From Camellia lanceoleosa (lineage: Eukaryota; Streptophyta; Magnoliopsida; Ericales; Theaceae), in contig CM045762.1 in the NCBI GenBank assembly GCA_025200525.1, positions 192,225,154-192,289,153 on the forward strand: a stretch of 64,000 bases of DNA, in the 5' to 3' direction. The translations under genes were made by a program, and so were the position numbers. Positions 35,641 to 48,400 of the stretch are shown one piece after another (position 1 is the stretch's first letter; the number at the start of each line of letters is the position of its first letter). Under the pieces are notes generated by a model, which saw only the letters and a program-made list of their open reading frames with translations, searched no databases and was not told the origin of the DNA.

Positions 35641-36779
35641 TAGACCCCAACCCTAAACCCTAAATTTTAATAATATTTTTTTGGGCACTCCACTTATTAC
35701 CAAATCTACCTCTATTCATAATATTTTTACAATCAAATGCACACCCACCTAATTTTTCATACCTCTCCTTCCTTGACTGTCGGTCTACCACTGTGTTCAT
35801 CTTCTCCACACCGATTGAATCCATTTTGTTGCTGAAGTGCTTGGGACATTCTGAAAGTGCTGCTTGATTCCATTCCGAAAGTGTGCTTTGGACCCCCCAT
35901 TTCGAAAATTCAACACTTTACTGCTGTAAAATTTTTCATCTACCATCAAAGGTATAATTTATTTATCTTTTATCTTCAATTAATCATAACCACACAAACA
36001 AAAAACCCTTTACCAACCAAAACCACAATCACACAAAACCCTAATTGTGGGAGAATATTATAATGTAATGACCAAGTGTGGATAAGGGCATTTTGTAAAA
36101 TTGAACAAGTGTGGATATATATATATATATATATATCTTGAGAGCTCATATGGATTATCTCATGATAGTTTGAAAATGAAATTAAAAAGAGAACTTTCGT
36201 GGAAAAGTGTTAACAATGACCCAATGTTATTTTCTTACTCGAGTCTTTTTTTGGTTTGAACCTTGGGCTTGTAAAGGAAATTAAAAAGAAACTCTCTGTT
36301 AAACACGACTTAGTGTTGTTATTTTTGTTTGAACTTTGAAAGTGTTAAAACAGAATTTTGTTACTTTGGTCATTTTTGGTTTGAACCTTAGGCCTGGTAA
36401 CACTTTACGGATTGGATTTATTGATTTTGGGAATGCATGTTGGTACAAGTTTATAGTCACATTTTTTTTGTCCATGTATGTTTAGAGGGATGGTATTAAA
36501 TTTTTTGTCAGTTAGAACTTGAGAACTTGTGCAGGGTTGAGATACTTTGTAGAATAGAGGATGATTTGATTGTTTTGGAGTCATGCAGTATCGTGTTTGG
36601 TTTGGTTGGAGCTATGTATGTATTGAAATTTTGTATAAATTCGTTAGATTTATAGTACTATTGATTTATACGGTTTGCATGTCTTGTTAGTTATTATAGT
36701 ATACTTGATTCTTATTTAAATTTGAATTGTGTGAGCTAATTTAAGTAAGCTAGTTAAGGATATTAATTAAGTCATCTAT

Positions 36780-38300
36780 CTATTCTATCTGCATAACATA
36801 CCTGTATTTAGTAGTAAAGCCCAAGCTATAGACCAAATAATGCATCTCACACTTGACATATCACCAAACGAACTGGACTCAAAGTAGATGTAAACAAAAA
36901 CTAGCAGCAGCTCCAATATATTCCAGCAGACCAGTTAAGCTTCCTCCTAACCCAACATAGAAAAAGATAAGCAAGGACGCATAATAGCTAGGCACACACA
37001 GTTTTCCCCCAAGCACAGCCCGCTTGGGTAAGCCTCAAAATAGTAACCATACATACAAAGATGGTGAATAACAATCATAGCCTCAAAACTAGCAGCTCTC
37101 CTAATGTCTTCCATTTTCTCATCGGGCAGATTCACCTCCATATCCTTCATCAGGGTGAAGTTCTTCCCACAAAGAAACAGCATAACATGCAATCAAGTAG
37201 GAAACAAACACCCCAAAGCTGCTCCCAGAATTGTCTAGTTGACCTACACTTGAACCAACCCATTTCAACACACACACCCACACACACATGCACACACACA
37301 CACACACATTTTGTAGGCTAAGTCACTCAACCCACAACAATAAGAAAACCTGCACACACACACACACACATTTTGTAGGCTAAGTCACTCAATCCACAAT
37401 AATAAGAAAACCTGCAACAAATCTCCCTATTTTATGAGCTAACATACTCAACCCTCATTAAAGCCATTTCACTCAGCAAAGAGGCAGGAAAAATAATATA
37501 AGAAGTAATAAAAGACTTGATTCCAAAAATGTATCCTCTCTTCATTAGGCCCTCAACAAATAACTCCCTAATATTTGTATCAACTTTCAGAACCTGCAGC
37601 AAGATAAAGTTAGAAATGATATAGTGTCTTAGGTCACTCAACTCTCCACACCCTATCCTCTCATGCTTAGGTCTTTGCTCACTGTCACTCAACTCACCAT
37701 CCCTACAGTACAACCAGCTTAACAATCTGCATAACAACCAATTAGTGAACATCATAAATTTTGTTGCTTACCATATTCAGCACAGATGAGAAATATGCAA
37801 CCCTCCAAGCCCCTGACTAGTATGTACAGTGGCAGTATCCCTCAAGATGGAATAATAGGTCATAATCAATAAAAAAATATTTTATAATGTCAACAATGCC
37901 TCTCCATTTAAGATAAAAAAGAATTTTGCTTTAAATTATGTAAAAGATGAGATGCAGTTTTTGTTATACATTGTTTGTTGTAAATGACAAATCTGAAATT
38001 GTCAACAAAGAATATTGGTTAGTTTAGCTTTTGTCGTGTACTAAGCCTTTTGTTTTTAATACCAAATTCCTAATTGTTTAGGTTCTCAAATTTTTGTACT
38101 TTTTTGGGAAAGCTTTGTTTTTGTCTATAATTTTATTTAGGATTTTTGTTTTTGGTTTTTGATGGCCTTGATCTTGGCATGCTTCTAATGCATTACAATT
38201 CTCAAATTTTGGTTCAACTCAAATATCTTATTTTTTGTAGTTTCTTTTTATCGTTTATTCATTTTGTGTTTGGTAAGAAACTATCTTAGTTTGTTGTTTC
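36780..38300. other. MULE interior of unknown origin, possible captured sequence
   Basis: Two open frames on the minus strand, 37755-37432 and 37192-36947, are not low complexity apart from a CA repeat nearby, but match no family I recognise. At 37268-37411 a block of about 75-80 bp with a CA run and TTTTGTAGGCTAAGTCACTC is duplicated in tandem. It could be a host fragment picked up by the MULE. Confidence 0.25.
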
Positions 38301-38409
38301 CTATTTGAATTGGTCATGACACACCTATTTAAGAGAGGCTTCAATGACACATCTAATTGTATTTGGTGGACAGCTATGGTGGAAACTGCTCGAGATCGCC
38401 CAACAGCGT

Positions 38410-41400
38410 TGTAGACGCGCCCGTGGGCCTCACTCTACAGTTCGGACTCTCCGTTTGTTGTTTTGTTGCGGTTCGTAATCTGAACCAAAGAGTCCAACTC
38501 TGGCAAATCGTTTTTGAGAAAACAATTTTTTGAAAGAAGTGCCAAACATAGACTGCTTTGCCAGATACAGAGTCGCCACCTAAATATTTTAAAATGGAGA
38601 AATTTAGGAAACCCTGACTCGGTGCCGAAGGCCACGTGTCCGTCATCACCAAAGTTGACTTGGCTCGGGAGCTTGGGTACGATTGGGGAAGGTCATCTAT
38701 GAGCACCCCCTCTCGCCCGGTCCGAAGACCGGCCTCTACTAACCATGATATCCGTTTTTGAAAACTTTATGCGTTCTTATTCCGGTTATTAGCCTGGAAT
38801 TACTATGTGATGCGCACAACACAAAAGTATAGACTAGATTGCTTAACTTGGAAATAAACATTGCATATCCATTTTGTCTCGAAAAACGTGTTGGTTTTTG
38901 CTACTCGCATGTAGGCTAAAATACGGATTTCAATGAGTTGTTCCAACTCACGCAATCCAACCTCCACCCACAGGCATTCAAACAGTTTATTTCACATAAA
39001 CACTTAGCCGCATGGCAAGCATACTGTCATGTTAACATTCACATGCATGCGATATGCTAAAGCATAAAAACTTACATCGTACTCCGTGCCAAAACAATAA
39101 ACTAGTTAGCAAAACATGCATGACCTAGTTCATGTTAAGTGGCTAATGCAACACAGGCAAAGATACAATTTAGAGTAGGCTCGGCTAACCCTAAAATGGC
39201 ATGTGAAATGCTTTAAGTAGCATGTATTCAATTTGGAATTGAAAGTACAATGCAGTTTGTATGATGTACCGAGCCCGGTGCATGTAAACAAATGCATGAA
39301 TGCACGCATGCATTGCATAAGGTATGCTAAGATAAACATGCCCTAATCTACCAACGTAAGCGCGTAAATAAAAGGGTAGAAAGAAATGGGGATTGGAAGA
39401 CATACACCCACTCACACACACTTATTTACAAATTTACCCTCACTCGGAGGGACCAAATAATAATACAGTCCAAAGAATAAAAGAATAAATTATTACAGAA
39501 TTCTAATTATTAAAATTAAATCTAGTAAACAAAGAAAGGGGGGCCTCAGCCCTACCTCGGGATGCGTGAGTGATGCATGCTCGATCTGACTTGCCCGGAA
39601 AGCCTACACCGTGCCACTGCTGCCTCTGTTTTTACTGCCCTGTCTCTCCAAAAATTACCAAAGTTTTAGAACACCTTCCTTGCATGTTGCTGTACACCAC
39701 CGGCTGGGGGAAGTACCCACCAGCTGCTTATAAAGGCCACCGGCTGCTCCGGAGTCCATCGGCTAAAAAAACAGTGCCGGTCAGCACTATTTATTGCCGG
39801 TCGGCACAAAATTCCTGCAGGAGACAGTTTGACAGCAACAGCAAACAGACAGTGCATGGTGTGGGTTTTTTGAGCATATTTATGCATGGCCAATGCTTCC
39901 TATCATGAATGGGACTCAAGGAAACATGGCTCTTGGTTCTAGGGCCATCAATTGTGCACCTTGGTGCATGATAACCTAAGGAACCAAGATTGCACTTTGA
40001 TGTAAAAATGCATGCAACACAACAATGATAACTAAGTCCCTATCATGCCAAGATCAAGGGCCCTAGTGACATGGGAATTGAGGTGTGTTTTGTCACTTGA
40101 GGTACAAACACCCCTCATTTCCCACACTTGGATTTGATACCCCAAACCAAGTAATGAGATGCAATTCATGCAAACATGCATCAACAATGCAATATGGCAC
40201 AAAAGGGTAAGGCATGCCAAATGCTATGCTACATATCATGGTAAGTATACAATACTAAGCACGCACAATGCAAAGTGTGATACAAACATGGACACCTAAG
40301 GCAATAGGATTGTCTTATGTCAAGACCAAGTTGACTAAGCATGCAACAAGCATATAATAAACATGCAATGATGGGCTTAGCCACAGTGGGACAGCCCTCA
40401 AACCTTCCCAAAACAGTGGCCAAGATGGACTGAAATCATGGACAAAATGCCATACAAGCATGCAAGCCAATGGGCCCAAAACCAAGGCACCAAAGAGAAC
40501 ATCTAACTACCATTAACATGACCACTCATGGCACATGTTGGGCCACCAAAAAAAGATCCTTAGCATACAAAATGACACCCAAATCTCCCCCTCATGGCAG
40601 CCCCAAAATGCTCTAAACATAACAAGCATGCATTAAGCCGATTCCTAAGCATAGAAAGGCACACCTTTAAAGCATGAAAGAGGAGATGAATGCAAGCATG
40701 AGGCCATGGATTAGGGACTGAAATGTGATCTAAAATGATGCCAAATCATAAGATCAAGGTGGGCTAATCATGCTAAGGACTCACACACCCCAAAGCTTAC
40801 AAGCCAACAAGCAAGACAACAATACCAAACATGCCAAACATGGCAAAAACAGTGGCTAACAGCCCCTTTACATGGCAAATCAAGATCAAATGCTATAACA
40901 TGCAAGGCTAAAACATGAGGATATGGTAGGCTAATGGCATGGCACACTTCCAAGCAAAGTAAAGCATTACAAAGCAAGTATGAGAGGCATGTTAAGGGCC
41001 ATAAATCTAACCTAAAACAGAGGCATAACATATCATATTAACCACAAATATGCTCTGAAATGAAGCCAAAACCAACCATGCACACATGCTATTCTTTAGG
41101 TCCAAAACAAAGGCAAGCAAGGGACAAAGGGGAGAGGGGTATCCCTCCCCTATTTAAGACTCGAAAGCACCTCCCTCACCACTGAAAACCCACTAGTTTT
41201 TAGTGGTGAGAAGACCAAAAACACTAAAGTTAGACAATGCTTCAAGAAAAGGCACAAAAAGGACCAAAACAAGGCCTAAAAGAGTGATCTTTCACTCAAA
41301 TCAAAAAGTGACCTTAATGAATGTTCTTGAGCAAGTAAAAACAAGGTTTTTTTTATGTTAAACACAAAGCTCAAAACACAAAGAAAAAAGGGTAGAAACT

Positions 41401-42347
41401 TGTTGCAAGAATGGGGAATATAAAGCAATGTTCTTATCCTTGGAGATCCTTTGAAGAACAGGTGGAGCAGCCCTCCTCTAGTGATCAAAATCAGTCCAAA
41501 ACCACACAAAACAAACCTCCAAGCCTCCCAATCTCGGATTAAGGTGTAGTAGTGTGTGTAATGGTGCAAAAGTAACGTAAAACCACACTTTTAGGCCTAA
41601 AAACACACACACAAGAGGAGAGAGAGGGAAAATATGGAGAGAGGAGATATATGACAGAGGTATAGATACACAAGCTCTGGTTTTCTATCTCAAATGGCTA
41701 ACCCTTGAGCAATGGAGATGAAAGGAGCTTATATAGGCCAAGAAGACTTAGTGGCTAAGCAAGAGAGGGGGGTTCAAGGGGTGCAAGAGGTCCAAGGGGT
41801 TCTAGGGTTTCTAGAAGGCTCTAGGACAGCTGGCCAAGCTTATCCAAGAAGCTTGGCCAAGGGTTCAAGCTCCTTGAGGAGAGAGGGGGTCAAAGGGACC
41901 AAAGTGGCCACCCCCGTGCATAGGGAGTGGTGATGGTGCATTCCACCTGGCGCAGCTGGCATGCACCAAGTCTGAGGGTTCAAAGGGGTCAAACCGGCCA
42001 GCCAAAAAGGTCATCGACACAAAAGAGTGCCGGTCGGCAGTATAAAGTGCCGACCGGCCAAAGGTTGTGAGAAAACAGTGCCGACGGAAGAAATGGAGGG
42101 CCGGTGAGGTGCAGGGACAGCCGGTGGTGATCAGGGGTGGCCAACAAGCCTTCCCCTGCCCTCTGGTACAAAAACACACAAGTCTCGGTACAAAACCAAG
42201 CATAGTGCAAGCCGGTTGAGAGATCCTGAGGCACAACGCGCAACCGGGACCTCCGGGGATTCAAAATAAACACAATCATGGATAATCACCGAGTGTTCAA
42301 TCAGTGACGTCCAAGTTTTGAGGTCGGTCAAAAATGGGGTGTCTATA
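38410..42347 (-). mobile_element. Solo LTR of the Ogre/Tat-like family (3938 bp) inside the MULE PMD exon
   Basis: Its reverse complement aligns along its length with the 3' LTR at 15127-18860, sharing the TATA site, hairpin and CCGGC clusters. Flanks are AGCGT (38405-38409) and AGTGT (42348-42352), a 5-bp duplication with one C to T change at a CpG. The ends are TATAGACACCCC and GCGTCTACA on the minus strand. Removing it with one target copy joins the PMD frame. Confidence 0.82.
41175..41210 (-). repeat. Conserved LTR hairpin, second copy
   Basis: Arms 41175-41189 and 41196-41210 pair over 15 positions with one mismatch. Relative to 16103-16142, one base pair is missing from both arms and one T-A pair is A-T, so the changes are paired. 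Confidence 0.7.
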
Positions 42348-44689
42348 AGTGTCTAGGAGACGTAATGTTATACTTTCTCAAAAAGTGGCTAAGAGACCTC
42401 AACGCACTCGTAAGACTAAGGATCAAGGTAGTGGAGTTAATGACCATGACATGAATGACATAGGTGCTGCTCTAGCAAAAATGGTTGAGGTTGAAAACGA
42501 TGGGGGCAATCAATTTAATGTGAGTGACATGGGTGATGATTTGGGGGATGAACCAATAGATATGGGTGATGAACCAACAGACATAGGTGATGATCCAGGT
42601 GATGAACCAACAGACATGGGTGACTATGAAGACCAACCAACAGATATAACTGAAAAAGTTAATGAAGATCTTACTGGACCTTTTCCTGGAGGGCCATATG
42701 ATCCTTCAATTTTGAAGAGTTTCATTGTCACGTAGCAGCCAAAATTTAGCATAATGATGTCAGTCATTGTCTTACATTAATTTAATGTTTCAAATTTTGT
42801 TTCAACTTTACTAATTCTTTTTTTTTTCTTTTTTCTTGTTTTTATTCTATGTTGCAGGAACGTGGAATACTTAAATGCTTAAATCATGATTTTAAAGTTG
42901 GAGAATGGTCATTCAACTTGGAAGATAATGAACAGTCCAAATTTCATGGTTTAATTAAGGATTCGAGGTTGATTTCTTTAGTGAGTTGCTTCTATAAATT
43001 TGTAAACAAAGTTGTAGTTTCGACCTTTGTAGAAAGATGGCAGCCAGAGACAAACACGTTTCATCTACCATTTAATGAGATGTCACCAACCTTAGATGAT
43101 GTTAGTGTAATTCTAGGGATTCCAGTGATTGGTAAATTAGTCTCTTGCAAGAAGTTATCAAATGTGGACGCTGCAAATCTGCTAGCTGAGGCTTTTGGAG
43201 TAATAATAGATGAGGCGAATGTAGCGTTGAAGGTAGCACGGGGCCAGTCTATCAAGGTAGAATGGTTGAGACAACAGTTTGGGTCAGTGTCTGATGCGGA
43301 CAATGATAATACCATTGAGTGTGCAGCTAGGGCATATGTGTTATATTTGTTAGGTTGTACCTTATTCGCAGACAAGACAGGCACACGTGTTCCGGTAGTG
43401 TATTTGTCTTTTCTTCTGGATTTGCGGTCGGTTACTTCTTATGCTTGGGGTGCAGCCGCATTGGCTTTTTATACCGGTAATTGGGTACTGCCACAAGGTA
43501 TGCCGTAAAACAGATGGCGGGATACATAACATTGCTGGAAGCTTGGATTTACGAGCATTTGTTGGTGCTAGACCCCACCCCAATTTGGACTATAAAGAAG
43601 ATCAACCTCGTGTCTTTCGTTGGATTTCTCGCACCCAATCTGGTTCGTCAACGTCTATTTTACAAAGGTTGCGAGAGGACCTCGACAGATTAGAGGCCCA
43701 TGACGTAAGTGTCAATCTTATGTCAATGTATGTACATATTACTTATTATTATTCAATCTAATTCATAACTTATATATAAATTTTTTACTATTGTAGGTTA
43801 TTTGGGATCTATACCATGAGAAGCGTATTGAGCATCTTTTTTTTTATGTTGTTTACTATAGTGGATGCTTAAAATGTATGCACATTGTTGAACCATACCA
43901 TCCAAATAGGGTATTGAGACAGTTTGTTAGGGTGCAAATTATTCCCTCACCTCCGCTTGCTCCAGTTCGAGCCTCTAGAGGATCTACTGCAAAACAGTAT
44001 ATCATTGCCTATAAATACTTGGATACGATTTGGGAGAGTTGGGAAAATCACTTGTTGTCTGAGATAACTCGTAGTGTTCTAGTCTTGCATCCATGGGATT
44101 GTGTGCCAGGTTACTTGGACTGGTTTACTTCCATTTCACACGTGCAAGTTCAAAACTCGACACATTGTTCTAAGTATAATCCACGCACAGAGACATCAGC
44201 TGATTATCGTGAACTTCAATTCGTATGTCAATTTTTACCATTTTCATTTTGATATATATTTTGTTTAAGGCAATTGTTAAGTTTTATTTTATTGTTTGCA
44301 GCGCATTGATAGTGCCTTAAGCATTTCACGTTCAATGCTCGAAATTGGATACAATGAAGCAGCTCCCACCCGAGATATGTTACGCAATGCCATGAAGAAG
44401 ATAACACAAGTCTTGGAGGGCCAACAATCCACTGAAGAACACACACCATCAGAGAACTTGGTGTACACTCGTCGCAGGAAGCATGGAGCAACGTCTTAGA
44501 CTTTAGTATTTGTTGGGTTCAAATGTTTTAAATGTGTATTTTGAAATCTTAGTCTCAAACATATGTTAGACTTTTTGATGGTGTTAGACACAAGTATAAC
44601 AAATGTCAGATAACACTTTACTATATGTTAGACTTTTTGATGGTGCTAGGCTTGTATCTGACTTTGCTATACCTTTTTGGGCACTCAAT

Positions 44690-44830
44690 GAATTATTTTG
44701 ATGGTTTAGATGGTTTGATGGTTTGAATTGGTTTGATGGTTTAGATGGTTTGGGCACTCAATAAATTATTTTGATGGTTTAGATGGTTTGATGGTTTGAA
44801 TTGGTTTGATGGTTTGATAGTTTGTTTGTT
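44690..44830 (+). repeat. GATGGTTT-type minisatellite
   Basis: Repeats of GATGGTTTAGATGGTTTG and GATGGTTTGAATTGGTTT lie just downstream of the PMD gene. A longer unit including GGGCACTCAATAAATTATTT is present twice. Confidence 0.75.
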
Positions 44831-44979
44831 TCAAATATTGGTAAGTTTATTTCTTTATGGTCATCACTGAATAAACAAATTTGGACTAATGAATAAACAT
44901 GAATTTTCTGTTCATCAATGACTAACCGAACAAATCCTCCTTGTTCAAAGATCAGAAAATCAATCAAATCGACTTATTC

Positions 44980-45250
44980 AAAGACTTGTCATCTTTGAAT
45001 GTAGTCTTCGTTTATCACTGTAATGCCGAACATATATGGTTTTTTAGTACTGTAGTGCCGAACATAAATGCTTGCTAGCCCTTTCACAGTTGCTGGCCTA
45101 CTCATTTCAGCACTGTTAAACCGAATAAAAACAATTTCTTCACCACTGTATAGCCGAAAAAATATATTTTGTTCAGAACTGTTTTGTCGAACAATAGTGA
45201 TCCTGTCAGCACTGTATGTCCGAACAGAATTTGTTCATCACTGTGTAACT
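44980..45250 (+). repeat. Irregular repeats with CACTGTA and CCGAACA
   Basis: At least five imperfect units of about 40-60 bp hold CACTGTA followed by GCCGAACA or similar. Related phrases (AACAGTGACGAA, GTACTGTATTACCGAA) occur at 48550-48680 on the far side of the transposase gene. Confidence 0.55.
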
Positions 45251-45489
45251 TGAATCCATTCCAATTCACTTTTTTCATCAACTTTAATTCAGTATAACAC
45301 AGAAAATAACATTCATTTCAATTCACTGTTTACCATTCCAATTCATTAGAACAAAGAAAATAACATGAATTAAATCCATTCAAAATACATAACTTAAATC
45401 CATTCCAATTCACTCTTTTTCATTCTAAGTTAGTTTAACAAAGAAAATTACGTAACTGAAATCCATTCTAATTCTATTTCCTAGCTCAC

Positions 45490-48400
45490 TCATATGACAT
45501 AGTCCTCATCCAGGTCTACTGTTTCGATTGTGGCTACGTCTAGATTGATGAGTGATTTGAAATGTTGCACTCTGGAACTGTATGCAACCTCCAGCCTACT
45601 GCACAAGGGTCATGGTACCTCCGCCAGTTAGTTGCTATGGGTGGAAAAGGATGACCAGGCTCCAAAATGAGCTACAAAAAAAAAAAAAAAAAAAATTAGA
45701 ATGTACAAAAATGTTGTCGTTATTAAGAAATTTATCGTTATAATATACAAGAATGTACAAAAATATTAGAATGTACAAAAATATTATAAACCAATACTTG
45801 AACAAAATGGTTGTTGACAAAGCCAATACATATCTCCTTGCGAGAGGCAACAGACGTCGGTATTGACCTAAGAGGGAGGAATGTCAAACATTGTTGCATA
45901 GACAAGTGGACCAAAACGACTTGGTAGAAAGACGATATAAGATGACCCATGTCAGGCATCGTCATCCACTGGTCCAACCCAGGGTTTGGTTCAAAATATG
46001 CCAAGATATTGGTCAGGTCATCGATTCTCTTTTGTGATCCAAATAATTTTATGTAGTGGTCACTATGCGCATGCAACTCTTTAAGTAAATCTTTTCTCAC
46101 TTGTAACCATCATTCTTCTCCAAAACCCATCAAACCAGCAATAGCTCGGAACTCACAATTGCCATCTGTTTCAACATCCTTAACGTATTTAATATATCGT
46201 CTCAATTCAGAAGGGAATGCCTCTAAAAAGCAATTTGGATTCAATGATCGAAGCCAGTGAACCCATCACAGGCCAATGCCAATGTTAGACAATAAAGTAA
46301 ACAATATGACACAATTACATACCTCACTAGTAAACCATGTACCTTTTCTTTTTTCTTTGTTTTCACCTTTTTTGTTGTTACACTCGCCTTAGCAATGACT
46401 CCGGGTGGATAACTATCTTATGCTGAAGCAACTATTTCAAACGCAGATGGCTCACGACGAGTGGAGATCTTAATCTTCAATTTTGGGCGACCCTGTGGAT
46501 TAGACTTCACTTCCGGCTCAATAAAAAATGTACAATCAGGTTTGGCTAACTCCCTCAATTTTTGTAACAAAAACCTCTTCATATCTGGATCCACTTCCTC
46601 AAATCGTTTGGCAAACAATTATAACTTAGGTGTACAAGTCCACTCTTCACTTACAGTGTGTAGGGTACTCAACATATCAAGCTTAGTCCAATATGAACAA
46701 AGCGAAGAGAGGGGAATTGGCCGATTTTCCCTCATGTAATTTGCTATCTCATGTGCACATGGCAAACCATGAGTACGTTGAACAACACATCCACATGCCA
46801 TAATATCAATACCAACAGAAGATGCTTGTTTAGACTCAGCCAATATGATCTCTAATGCAGTAATTGAGACATTACCACGAAGCTCCTTAAACTGCGTAGG
46901 TTTGAAATCATGTTGCATAACTAACTTGCTTTTCTCAAATGATGATTTTATTTCACTATGTTGCAACTCAAATAAATTGTGTATCCTTGTCCAATTCGAC
47001 TCAAAATTTCCTTGACTTGATCCAAGATATCTTTTAAGTTTTGCATGTGAACTCTTAACCCTATATATGAAAATAAACTGTTATAAAAATAATGTTATAG
47101 AAAACCAAACAACTAGTAAATTTAAATGTTCGTATTTACCTATTTGTTATAGAATTTCCAAAGTGCATAAATGTGCCAGTCCAAGTAGTCACAAATTTCG
47201 ACTTGTATGTATCCAACCAAGATGAGGTAACATAATGAAGTGCATCTTGATAAGTACTGAACTCACTATATAACAAAGACAGTCGTTGCATGTATACTTC
47301 TTCAGACGATGACATAACCGACATATTCCAACTCATTATAAACATTTCCCATTTATCCTTTGTCTCAAACATCTTTTTGCAATTAGCAAGCACATTTTTT
47401 CCAATTTGCCATCTACACAACAAATTTGTAGTTGCAGGAAACACCGTATAAGGGCCAATTCTCTATCTGTGACAATAATAGAAGGAAGAGTATTTTCATC
47501 CATGACACTACGCAAAAGACCAAGTGCCCATGTATAGTTATCCTCCTTCTCATACTGAAGGTATGCAAATGCAACTGAAAAAGGTCATGTCTGTCGATGT
47601 CACACTTACAATCTCCAGAAGGGGCAACCGATATCGATTGGTCTTATAAGTACAATCCATCAACAATACTTTTGGAAATGTATGTAACAAATTCAAACTA
47701 GTAGGATGTGCAAAGAACAAATCAGTCACTGTCTCAGTATCTGCACAGCTCCTATGCCACTCAATGTACTTGTTCATCGCTAACTGACCTAATAGTTGTT
47801 GCATTTGAGATCTCCCAGCTTTCTCAACAACTTTATTCGTATAATGTGTATTGTAAATTGTCTTCATTGTGGAAGCATTTGCATCATTACGTTGTTTCAA
47901 TGTAACCAATATCTCACTCAGTCGTACCATACTCTTCGACATGTTTACCAACAAAGAGGTTTCCTCATGTGACAACCTTCCTGCATAAGAATGACCCTTA
48001 AGATATTCTGCAGCTGGATGATTATGCACACCACAAACAACTATCAAGATCCAGTCATTATTTGTGACTAATTTTTTGCCCTTTAATAAAAAAAGGGCAT
48101 TCACACTTTTTTGTACCAATCAGTCTTGCTTTTTTTGTCTTAGGCCTGCTATTTTTTCGAGTGTCCCTATAAGATCCACTCCTCTCACAAGTTAAGCTAA
48201 GTCATGGCTTCCTACCTCGAATACCACCCCCATCTGATTTCTGCACGACAATAATGAATCTATTTTTTCTTCCAACTTGACGTGCCCATCGAATTAACTC
48301 ATCTCGACTCTTGAAAATCTGAAATAAATAAATTAAACTAACCGATTATTACACATAAGAAAGGTACATTACTTGTAAAACAATCAAAGACTTACCTAAT

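Larger units (their letters stand above)
38376..44499 (+). pseudogene. MULE-borne plant mobile domain (PMD/MAIN-like) gene, split by a solo LTR
   Basis: Exon 1 is in two parts, 38376-38409 and 42353-42758, separated by a solo LTR. Exons 2 to 4 are 42858-43704, 43797-44222 and 44302-44499, all with GT/AG borders. The product has an acidic Asp/Gly/Met repeat N-terminus (DMGDEPTD repeats near 42540-42650), then the PMD core: RGILKCLNHDF, FVERWQPETNTFHLPFNEMS, LDDVSVILGIPVIG, TATRYAVKQMAGYITLLEAW and VIWDLYHEKRIEHL. It ends with a basic RRRKHGATS tail. Lesions: a frame change before a TAG at 42747-42749, a frame change near 43468 followed by a TAA at 43478-43480, and another near 43570. PMD proteins are nuclear, and their role in MULEs is unknown. 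Confidence 0.82.
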
